Below are positions 6,296 through 12,538 of a stretch of 13,613 nt of DNA, in pieces (position 1 is the stretch's first letter; each line of letters opens with the position of its first letter). The notes beneath the pieces were generated by a model. The model saw only the letters and a list, made by a program, of their open reading frames with translations, did no database searches and was not told where the DNA came from. Source of the DNA: Anaerolineae bacterium (GTDB taxonomy: Bacteria > Chloroflexota > Anaerolineae > CG2-30-64-16); the NCBI GenBank assembly GCA_025454565.1, contig JALOOE010000088.1, forward strand, positions 1 through 13,613, given 5' to 3'. A program made the position numbers and the translations under genes.

Positions 6296-8443
6296 TCACT
6301 TTAGGGCCACCTGCCCGCGATACTCGTAGACCGGTTTGCCCTGCGTGTTGACCAGGGTCACCGTAATCTCGTCGCGGGCGGGTGCGCCCGCGGGCAGCGG
6401 GAGCGCCTCGCTGAACGGCTGGGCCGGACTGATGTTCACCGGCTTGGCGACGGGCGCCGCGCCGGGTAAGGTGATCCGAATCTCCCCCTGCACCGGCGTT
6501 GTCGGAAACAGATTGACGCGCAGGGCGCCTGGCTCAGGCGCCAGATACAGCGCGGCTGCGGCCGTCGCGTGCGTTACGCCGCCGATGCCTGCCACGGGAT
6601 ACCAGATCTCCTGCCAGCTCACCTGGCCATCGGGCGGTAGTTCGTACCACTCGTCGAAGGTCGGCATGAGGCCGCCATGCAGTTCCACGTAGCCGGAGCC
6701 ATCGTCGGTCCAGGCGCTCGACGGGATGGGTTGGCTCCAGCCCGGCGCAAAGCCTTTGGCCCCGCGGGTCACATCGCCGGGATAGACGCGCATCATCCCC
6801 TCGTTGGCGGCAGTGTCGTAGACACCCACGAAGCCATCGGGAGCATTCGATCCTGCGACACCCTGGGCGGCAGGTCGCTCGAAGAAGCCGAGGTACGATC
6901 CCCAGTTGCCTAGCCGGCTCATGTCGCGATCTTGATAGACCGGCCAAGCCATCGGCTGACCGGCGGCAGGTAGCTTCGGATCGCCGGTGCTGTGCACCGT
7001 CACCTCGCTGACCGGGAAGATGAAGCGCAGATCGGGGCCGGGTTTATTTGCCGCGCCGGGCGCCAGCATCGCGCTCGACCACCACTTGATGCGCGCCGGC
7101 GCTTCCGTGGGATTGGCGACGGTCGGCTCGACGGTGAAATAGGCAGCCTCAGGCGACAGGGTGATGTTGATGGTGGTGTACGGCCGGGTGGGATCTTGCA
7201 TGAGCATGCTCACCACAACACCACCATCGGGCAGCCGGATCGAGTCGTAACTCCATTCTTTGCCCCATTCGTAGCCGTGCTCTTCCACGGGGAAGCCCCA
7301 CTCGATGCCCCCCGCGCCCAGCCACCAGTTAGCGCCTGCCGGATTTGTCAGCCCCCACTGCGTCGGCTTGATCACCGGATTGCGGTAAAGCTCGTTATTC
7401 CCGGTCGGCTTGAAGACCACCTCATAGATGCGTCCGCCCAGCTCTGGCAGGAAGCTCACGCGCAGATAGCGGTTCTCGATGATCAACAGGGTATAGGTGA
7501 CCGGGGTCGGCTTGGGGTTGGATGACTCATAGGCCGCGCGATCCAACGTGAGCACGGGATAGCCGCCCAACGACGGATCGGAGGTTTGGCGCAAGAACGC
7601 TTGATATGGATAGGTCGGGATCGTGACCTGCGACACGCGGAAGCTGACGGGTACAGGTCGCGTGGGCGTCGGCACAGGTCCGGTGGGGCGGGGCAGCGGC
7701 GGCACGGCTGACGGGGTCGCCGTAGGACTCGAGGATGCTGTGGCGACGGCACGTTCTGCGGGCGGCGGGCTGGTCGTCGTGGTCGCCGTGAGCGCCGGCC
7801 GGGCGCCGATGAGGAGCGGCAGCGATGCGACTCCCATGTTGCCCGCCGCATCGGTCGCAATCGCCGTGAGCGTGTACGCGCGTCCCGGCTGAATCCCCGG
7901 CATCTCCGCCGGTACAAGATCGAGGGCCAACTCGTTCCCGTCAGCCGCAGCCAGCGTTTGATTCTCTAGCGCGAGCTCGATATCAAGCACGCCGGCATTG
8001 TCGCTGGCGACGGCGCGCACGTGCGCCGCTCCCTGCCACGGCACCTGAAACGTGTCGATGTCGATCTTGACCACCGGCGGCTCGATATCATCCAGATCAG
8101 GGGCGTAGGTGGCCTCACGCCCCGCCTCCAGGGTCACCGTCTCCGAAAAGGGTGTGAAGCCTGCTGCGCTGAGCGCGATGCGATGTGCGCCGGCCGGCAG
8201 CGTCAACGTCAGCGGCGACGCGCCCCGCACCTCGCCATCCACGATGATCTGCACACCATCCGGGCTGGGGATGATCAACAGTTGCGCCATGCCCTTGGCG
8301 ATGCTCGGCATAGCCGGCGCATCGATCGACTGTGGCGCCTGCGGGAGCGGCACGGCCGGTTTTTGCGCCGAGCACGCAGCAGCGAGTGCCACCATGATGA
8401 CGGGCATGAGCCAGAAACGACAGCGGGACGGTATTGTTCGCAT
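6296..8443 (-). CDS. Secreted lipoprotein with PEGA domain and DUF5107 domain
   Basis: About 715 residues. The N-terminus MRTIPSRCRFWLMPVIMVAL AAAC reads as a signal peptide with a probable lipid-anchored cysteine at residue 24. Residues about 55-110 are a PEGA domain (IIVDGEVRGASPLTLTL, GAHRIALSAAGF), a surface-protein fold. About 118-210 resemble an Ig-like domain (ASDNAGVLDIELAL, TAIATDAAGN). A Thr/Pro/Ser-rich linker follows (about 215-265). The C-terminal half resembles DUF5107, a galactose-mutarotase/glycosidase-like beta-sandwich: FLPELGGRIYEVVF, NWWLGAGGIEWGFP, EHGYEWGKEW, FTVEPTVANPTEAPARIKWW. A carbohydrate-related role outside the membrane is likely, but the substrate and activity are unknown. 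ATG 8443 follows GAGG six bases upstream; a start at 8497 would overlap the -35 element of its own promoter. It is a single gene, divergent from the peptidase operon. Confidence 0.85.
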   Translation of the reverse strand: MRTIPSRCRFWLMPVIMVALAAACSAQKPAVPLPQAPQSIDAPAMPSIAKGMAQLLIIPSPDGVQIIVDGEVRGASPLTLTLPAGAHRIALSAAGFTPFSETVTLEAGREATYAPDLDDIEPPVVKIDIDTFQVPWQGAAHVRAVASDNAGVLDIELALENQTLAAADGNELALDLVPAEMPGIQPGRAYTLTAIATDAAGNMGVASLPLLIGARPALTATTTTSPPPAERAVATASSSPTATPSAVPPLPRPTGPVPTPTRPVPVSFRVSQVTIPTYPYQAFLRQTSDPSLGGYPVLTLDRAAYESSNPKPTPVTYTLLIIENRYLRVSFLPELGGRIYEVVFKPTGNNELYRNPVIKPTQWGLTNPAGANWWLGAGGIEWGFPVEEHGYEWGKEWSYDSIRLPDGGVVVSMLMQDPTRPYTTINITLSPEAAYFTVEPTVANPTEAPARIKWWSSAMLAPGAANKPGPDLRFIFPVSEVTVHSTGDPKLPAAGQPMAWPVYQDRDMSRLGNWGSYLGFFERPAAQGVAGSNAPDGFVGVYDTAANEGMMRVYPGDVTRGAKGFAPGWSQPIPSSAWTDDGSGYVELHGGLMPTFDEWYELPPDGQVSWQEIWYPVAGIGGVTHATAAAALYLAPEPGALRVNLFPTTPVQGEIRITLPGAAPVAKPVNISPAQPFSEALPLPAGAPARDEITVTLVNTQGKPVYEYRGQVALK

Positions 8444-8468
8444 AGATGACCTCAAGAAAATCATGCAT

Positions 8469-8497
8469 ATTATACACATAACCATCGCCCCTAGCAA
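8469..8497 (-). promoter_or_regulatory. Promoter of the DUF5107 lipoprotein gene
   Basis: On the minus strand, -35 TTGCTA (8497-8492), a 17-base spacer and a perfect -10 TATAAT (8474-8469). The start point would be near 8462, about 19 bases before ATG 8443, just enough room for the ribosome binding site. Confidence 0.75.
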
Positions 8498-8517
8498 AGC
8501 CCAATCGCGGGTGCGTT

Positions 8518-8545
8518 TTGTCCTCCGCCCCCGCTATGTTAGAAT
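8518..8545 (+). promoter_or_regulatory. Divergent promoter of the peptidase operon
   Basis: -35 TTGTCC (8518-8523), a 16-base spacer and -10 TAGAAT (8540-8545), preceded by TGT (extended -10). Transcription from about 8552 gives a leader of about 125 bases before ATG 8678. It lies about 20 bases from the opposing lipoprotein promoter, so the two may influence each other. Confidence 0.6.
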
Positions 8546-8589
8546 CTCACTGACTCGCGATTTGCCGGATAGGTCCGGTACTCCAGAGT

Positions 8590-8605
8590 CCTCGACTTGT
8601 CGAGG
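8590..8605 (+). other. Stem-loop in the leader of the peptidase mRNA
   Basis: CCTCGA (8590-8595) and TCGAGG (8600-8605) form a 6-bp stem with a CTTG tetraloop. A second small stem, GACAG (8634-8638) with CTGTC (8645-8649), follows. I recognise no known riboswitch or T-box sequence in the leader. Confidence 0.35.
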
Positions 8606-8663
8606 TGTCTTTGTCGCTGCGAGTGCCGCCCGCGACAGGCATGACTGTCATGTTCGAACGTGA

Positions 8664-8670
8664 AGAGGAG
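8664..8670 (+). promoter_or_regulatory. Ribosome binding site deciding the peptidase start
   Basis: AGAGGAG lies seven bases before ATG 8678. The in-frame GTG at 8660 lies upstream of and overlaps this site, and is therefore not a likely start. Confidence 0.75.
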
Positions 8671-8677
8671 CCTGCGC

Positions 8678-10678
8678 ATGGCTTACAAATACGCAGAGCT
8701 GATCCGGCGCACCTACCGGGATGAGGTCGCTCACCGGCACGTGGTTGCCATAAGCCGCTTCCACCGCATTCAGGCCAGCCCGGGCTTCCGAGCCGCGGCC
8801 GACTATGTTGTAGCGCAGCTCGTCATGGCTGGCGTGCAGGTGGCAGTCAAGCGCTACCCCGCCGATGGGATCGCTCGCTTCTGGTCGACGCCCAGCTTCC
8901 TGGAATGGACATGCGATGACGCCCGATTGGCGCTGCTGGATGCGCACGGCGACGTCGGCGAGACCCTCTGCGATTTCTCGGCTGTGCCCATCAGCCTGAT
9001 CCAGCGCAGCATTCCGGTCGACGGCGAGTTCGCCGTAGTGACGCTCGGCGGCAAGGGCGGCAAGGATGACGCAGACTATGAGGGGGTCGATGTCGCCGGC
9101 AAGTTGGTGTTGACCAACGCGCCGGTCGCTATGGTGCAGGAATATGCGGTTCGGCGGCGCGGCGCGGCCGGCATCCTGTTCGACGGGATGAAGGCCGGTG
9201 GCCGCAGCGAGTTCGATCTGCCCGATGCCCGGCAGTACACCTCCTTCTGGTGGGCGGGCCAGGTGCAGCCCGATGGCTGGGGCTTCGTCGTCAGCCCGCG
9301 GCAGGGGCAAAAGCTGCGTGCCAGCCTCGCGGACGGCAAAGCGTTGCGCGTGCGCGCGAAGATCGCCAGCCGTTTCTACAAAGGCAGTTTCGAGGTCGTC
9401 GAAGGCTTCATTCCCGGCAGCGGCGCGTCGGATCAAGAGGTGCTGCTGGTCAGCCACCTGTGCCATCCGCAGCCGGGTGCGCATGACAACGGCTCGGGCG
9501 CGGCCGCGCTGATCGAGACCGCCGCCACGCTGGCCCGATTGGTTCGCGACGGCAGCCTGCCGCCGCTTCAGCGCGGTATTCGCTTCATCTGGCCGCCGGA
9601 GATGACCGGTACCTTCGCCTGGTTGGCCGAGCACGAAGCCGATGTGCAGGCTGGCCGGTGGGTCGCCGGGCTGAACCTCGACATGGTTGGCGCAGATCAG
9701 AGTCAAACCGGCAGCGCCTGGCAACTGGTCGATCTGCCGCAAGCGGGCGCGGCGTTCGCCGATCACCTGCTGGCCTGGCTCCGGGAGCCCTTCCTGGGCG
9801 GCGAGACCTCCGGATTCGCGCAGAAGCCCGGCGCTTGCCGCTATGAAGAGACCCCCTTCAGCGCCGGCTCCGACCACTACATCCTCGCCGATCCGACCGT
9901 CGGCATCCCGGCGCCGATGCTGATTCAATGGCCCGACAAGTTTTATCATACCTCCGCAGATACTCCCGACCGGGTGAGCGCAGATAGTTTGGGGCGCAGC
10001 GGCGCGCTGGCCGCGACCTATGCGGCGTGGCTGGCGATGGCGGGCGAACGGGAGGCCGACTGGTTGGCGCACCTGATGTTGTCGCGCTTCACGACCGAAG
10101 CGGATCGACAGGCGCTGCGGGCCATTGAGGCGGCGCGGGAAACAGGGGCCGCAGGCGAGCGCGCCCAAATCCGCCGCGACTACGAACGCGGCAGCCGGTT
10201 CCGCGCCGCGAGGATGGCCGTGGCGCTGGCGAGTTTGTCCCGATTGGCGCCGGGGATCGCTGAGCGGCTCGCCGGTTGGCGCGCTGAGGTGACGACCGCA
10301 GTTGCCAAGGCGGATGCCTCGGTACGCAGCGAGATCGACGACGCGCCGGCGCCCGACGGGGCGCAACCGGCGTGGCGGGTCGAGGCAGCGACGCTGATCC
10401 CGCGGCGGTTGTTTCTTGGCCCCATCGACGTTGGCATGACGCTGCAAGCAGATGCGCTGCACCTCGTGCCAGCCTATTGGGAACTGGGCGAAAAGGCGAG
10501 CGGCAGCTTCTACGAGCACGGCGCGTTGCTGCAATATTGGGCCGACGGCACGCGCACTGTGGCCGAGATCGCCGATCTCGCCGAGATCGAGACGGGCCAG
10601 CCCGCGGATGACCTGGTCTTGCGCTATTTCAAGCTTTTAGCGGAAGCCGGCACGGTTGAGTTGAAGGTTACAGGTTGA
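8678..10678 (+). CDS. M28/DUF4910-type zinc aminopeptidase with C-terminal winged-helix-like domain
   Basis: About 666 residues, no signal peptide, so probably cytoplasmic. An inserted PA-like domain (about 125-180, DVAGKLVLTNAPVA, RRGAAGILFDGM) sits inside the peptidase fold. Metal-binding motifs of the M28-like family are all visible: SHLCHPQPGAHDNGSGAAAL (H263 and D270 the likely ligands), PPEMTGT with E308, NLDMVG with D335, and FYHTSADTPD with H424. A helical segment follows (about 445-560). The last 80 residues (YWELGEKA, WADGTRTVAEIADLAEIETG, RYFKLLAEAGTVEL) resemble the PqqD-like/winged-helix modules that bind peptides, an extension not always present in the family. The peptide substrate is unknown. 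Start chosen from the strong AGAGGAG site. The last codons and the TGA (10676-10678) fall inside a heptamer repeat. It is first in a co-oriented gene group. Confidence 0.85.
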   Translation: MAYKYAELIRRTYRDEVAHRHVVAISRFHRIQASPGFRAAADYVVAQLVMAGVQVAVKRYPADGIARFWSTPSFLEWTCDDARLALLDAHGDVGETLCDFSAVPISLIQRSIPVDGEFAVVTLGGKGGKDDADYEGVDVAGKLVLTNAPVAMVQEYAVRRRGAAGILFDGMKAGGRSEFDLPDARQYTSFWWAGQVQPDGWGFVVSPRQGQKLRASLADGKALRVRAKIASRFYKGSFEVVEGFIPGSGASDQEVLLVSHLCHPQPGAHDNGSGAAALIETAATLARLVRDGSLPPLQRGIRFIWPPEMTGTFAWLAEHEADVQAGRWVAGLNLDMVGADQSQTGSAWQLVDLPQAGAAFADHLLAWLREPFLGGETSGFAQKPGACRYEETPFSAGSDHYILADPTVGIPAPMLIQWPDKFYHTSADTPDRVSADSLGRSGALAATYAAWLAMAGEREADWLAHLMLSRFTTEADRQALRAIEAARETGAAGERAQIRRDYERGSRFRAARMAVALASLSRLAPGIAERLAGWRAEVTTAVAKADASVRSEIDDAPAPDGAQPAWRVEAATLIPRRLFLGPIDVGMTLQADALHLVPAYWELGEKASGSFYEHGALLQYWADGTRTVAEIADLAEIETGQPADDLVLRYFKLLAEAGTVELKVTG

Positions 10679-10857
10679 AGGTAGAAGGTTGAAGGTAGAA
10701 GGTTGAAGGTAGAAGGTTGAAGGTTGAAGGTAGAAGGTAACGGCTCGTCTCGAACCTTCGACTTGCCGCCCTCAATCGTTCAACCCGGAACCTGGAACCT
10801 TCAACCCGGAACCTGGAACCTTCAACCCGGAACCTGGAACCTTCAACCTGGAACCTG
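10661..10857. repeat. Inverted pair of heptamer arrays, 11 units on each side
   Basis: The left array, 10661-10737, is eleven 7-base units, alternating mainly TTGAAGG and TAGAAGG. The centre, 10738-10780, is 43 bases of mostly unique sequence. The right array, 10781-10857, is eleven units on the opposite sense (CAACCCG, GAACCTG, GAACCTT repeated as a 21-bp block three times, then CAACCTG GAACCTG). Both share an AAGGTT/AACCTT core, so a transcript could form a long imperfect hairpin. The left array contains the peptidase stop codon and carries TGA and TAG in all three frames. The right array ends three bases before the next start codon, displacing any normal ribosome binding site. Confidence 0.97.
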
Positions 10858-10860
10858 TTA

Positions 10861-11661
10861 ATGAACCAAGTCGACCTGCACACCCACACCACCGCCTCCG
10901 ATGGCGTGTTATCCCCCACGCAACTCGTCGAGCGGGCCGCAAGGCTGGCGCTGAAGGTTCTCGCGGTCACCGATCACGACTCGACAGAGGGCGTAGCTGA
11001 AGCCGTGGCGGCGGGGCAGGCCAGCGGCGTCGAGGTGATCCCCGGCGTCGAGATCAACACCGACGTGCCGGGCACTGAGGCCCACGTGCTCGGCTACTTC
11101 GTGGATGCCGCCGACCCCACGCTCAACATCGAGCTGGCGCGCTTGCGGGACGGGCGGATCGGGCGAGCGAAGCGGATGGCGGAAAAGCTGACCGAAATGG
11201 GCGCGCCGGTCGGGTTCGAGCGTATCCTGGCGATTGCGGGCGAGGGCTCAGTGGGCCGGCCGCACGTCGCACAGGCGTTGTTGGAGGCCGGCCATGTCGC
11301 CACCCGCGAAGAGGCATTCGACAAATACATCGGACGGAACAGTCCGGCCTATGTGGAGCGAATGAAGTTCACTCCCGCCCAGGCGTGCCAGCTCATTCGA
11401 CGAGCCGGCGGCGTGCCGTCGCTGGCGCACCCGGTGTTCTTCGATCGCTACGGCGCGATCAAGTCGCCGTTTGATCTGGACACGATGCTCCCGGATTTGA
11501 TCGCCGCGGGGCTGATGGGCCTGGAGGTGTACTATCCCCGCTATGACGCCGTCACCGTTGAATATCTGATGGCGGTCATTCGGCGTTATCAGCTCGTACC
11601 GACCGGCGGCACCGATTTCGCGCCGGCTATCCCGACCTGGGGGGCATCTACGTGCCGATGA
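10861..11661 (+). CDS. PHP-domain phosphoesterase (nucleoside 3',5'-bisphosphate phosphatase-like), frameshifted near its C-terminus
   Basis: PHP-family metal phosphatase of the TrpH/RnmB type, whose members remove the 3' phosphate from nucleotides such as pAp and trim short RNA. Metal ligands seen: VDLHTHTTASDG (H7, H9, D14), VTDHDST (D38, H39), PGVEINT (E64), AHVLGY (H75), SLAHP (H190) and GGTDF (D252). The start is fixed because the first motif begins at residue 4 and there is no in-frame start upstream. It lacks a Shine-Dalgarno sequence: the heptamer repeat reaches to three bases before ATG. After GGTDF the frame reads nine foreign residue codons plus four more and stops at 11659-11661, while the conserved family ending continues in another frame to 11705. 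The histidine expected after TDF is missing. Either a real inactivating or modifying mutation, or a sequence error. Confidence 0.85.
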   Translation: MNQVDLHTHTTASDGVLSPTQLVERAARLALKVLAVTDHDSTEGVAEAVAAGQASGVEVIPGVEINTDVPGTEAHVLGYFVDAADPTLNIELARLRDGRIGRAKRMAEKLTEMGAPVGFERILAIAGEGSVGRPHVAQALLEAGHVATREEAFDKYIGRNSPAYVERMKFTPAQACQLIRRAGGVPSLAHPVFFDRYGAIKSPFDLDTMLPDLIAAGLMGLEVYYPRYDAVTVEYLMAVIRRYQLVPTGGTDFAPAIPTWGASTCR

Positions 11662-11705
11662 AGGCAGCTCGGAAGCTGCGTGAGGCGTGGGAAACAGCGC
11701 GTTGA
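11622..11705 (+). pseudogene. Out-of-frame 3' remainder of the PHP phosphoesterase gene
   Basis: From 11622 the frame offset by one base reads AGYPDLGGIYVPMKAARKLR and EAWETAR, then TGA at 11703-11705. That is the expected C-terminus of this phosphatase subfamily and it joins directly to GGTDF if one or four bases are restored at 11620-11621. Restored, the protein would be about 282-283 residues, a normal length for the family, and its stop would sit two bases before the next ATG at 11708, as in a coupled operon. Confidence 0.75.
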
Positions 11706-11707
11706 CG

Positions 11708-12478
11708 ATGGACGAGCGCCGACCGGCGAGCGCCGACCGCCTGGCCTACTTCATCCTCAAGTCGGTGAATGAGGCGCTGCGCGAATTCGACATGTTGCGC
11801 GAAGGCGATCGGGTGGCGGTGGCAGTATCCGGCGGCAAAGACAGCCTGGCGCTGCTCCGCTTACTTCAGATGCACTGCCAGGCATCCGAGAAGCGCTATA
11901 CAGTGGCGGCGATCCACGTACGCGGCGATGCGACCGGCGTCACGCAGCCGCATTTGCCGCTGGAACAGTGGCTCGCCGGGCAGGACGTGCCCTACCGCGT
12001 GGTCGAGCCGGAACTGGGCTGCGACGACGCACTGCCGCTCACCTGCCAGCGCTGCACATGGCTGCGGCGCAAGGCGCTTTTCCAGGCAGCCGATGCGCTG
12101 GGCTGCAACGTGATCGCCTACGCGCATCACGCCGATGACGCCGCTCAGACGACGCTGTTGAGCCTGCTCTACGTCGGGGATGTGCGCACGCTCCAGCCCG
12201 CGGCCGATTACTTCGACGGCAGGTTTCGGCTGATCCGGCCGCTCTTCTACGTGCCGGAGAGCGAATTGGTGCGATTTGCGCGTGCCTGTGGTTTTCCGCC
12301 GCCGCCGCCGGCTTGCCCGCGCTCAGACAATTCCCGTCGCAAGCTCGTCGCGGATATGTTGAAGCTGCTGGGTCGAGACTACCTGAAACAAGCGCGGCCG
12401 AATCTGCTTCGGGTGGGGCTGAAGCGGACGACTGACGGAGGACGAAAGACCAACGACGAAAGGGCGTCGCAAGAGTAG
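11708..12478 (+). CDS. TtcA-family ATP pyrophosphatase, tRNA thiolation enzyme
   Basis: A 256-residue PP-loop ATPase that adenylates a tRNA base and exchanges oxygen for sulfur; family members make 2-thiocytidine at tRNA position 32 (TtcA) or thiolate other positions (TtuA). The PP-loop VSGGKDSLALL spans residues 40-50. The CxxC pair TCQRCTWLRR (C113, C116) with C203 in PPPPACPRSD are the expected three ligands of the catalytic [4Fe-4S] cluster. AYAHHADDAAQT (about 138-148) matches the family's second nucleotide-binding motif. The exact target base is uncertain. ATG 11708 lies two bases after the restored stop of the PHP gene, so translation may be coupled; no strong ribosome binding site is visible, and GTG 11687 is an alternative. 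The last about 17 residues (from about 240) are encoded in a 7-base-periodic repeat and are probably not functional. Confidence 0.85.
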   Translation: MDERRPASADRLAYFILKSVNEALREFDMLREGDRVAVAVSGGKDSLALLRLLQMHCQASEKRYTVAAIHVRGDATGVTQPHLPLEQWLAGQDVPYRVVEPELGCDDALPLTCQRCTWLRRKALFQAADALGCNVIAYAHHADDAAQTTLLSLLYVGDVRTLQPAADYFDGRFRLIRPLFYVPESELVRFARACGFPPPPPACPRSDNSRRKLVADMLKLLGRDYLKQARPNLLRVGLKRTTDGGRKTNDERASQE

Positions 12479-12514
12479 ACGATGCCTGGCCCTTCGGCTT
12501 TGGGCCTTGGTCCC
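12426..12514. repeat. Degenerate inverted heptamer arrays at the 3' end of the tRNA thiolase gene
   Basis: The left arm, 12426-12460, is five degenerate 7-base units (GGACGAC TGACGGA GGACGAA AGACCAA CGACGAA). The right arm, 12490-12514, is three and a half units of the opposite sense (CCCTTCG GCTTTGG GCCTTGG TCCC). Inside the right arm GGCCC (12488-12492) pairs with GGGCC (12502-12506). The thiolase stop codon (12476-12478) lies in the centre between the arms. Confidence 0.6.
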
Positions 12515-12538
12515 GCAACAAGGAGTTAGCAGCGCATC

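Noticed and set aside
8444..8497. Upstream extension of the DUF5107 lipoprotein start
   Set aside because: It overlaps a perfect TATAAT -10 and the -35 element, and would put residues before the signal peptide.
8648..10534. 628-residue open frame on the minus strand
   Set aside because: It lies opposite the peptidase gene, has no recognisable motifs and is rich in Arg/Gly/Ala in the way of GC-rich antisense frames. The plus frame has full zinc-peptidase motifs.
10661..10857. Mobile element or MITE
   Set aside because: No transposase, no target-site duplication and no terminal inverted repeats apart from the heptamers themselves; slippage expansion explains the pattern better.
11708..12478. 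PP-loop enzyme as TilS, paired with the CAU tRNA
   Set aside because: The CxxC pair plus third cysteine and the AHHADD motif indicate TtcA-type thiolation, not lysidine synthesis; the tRNA gene is 5.7 kb away.
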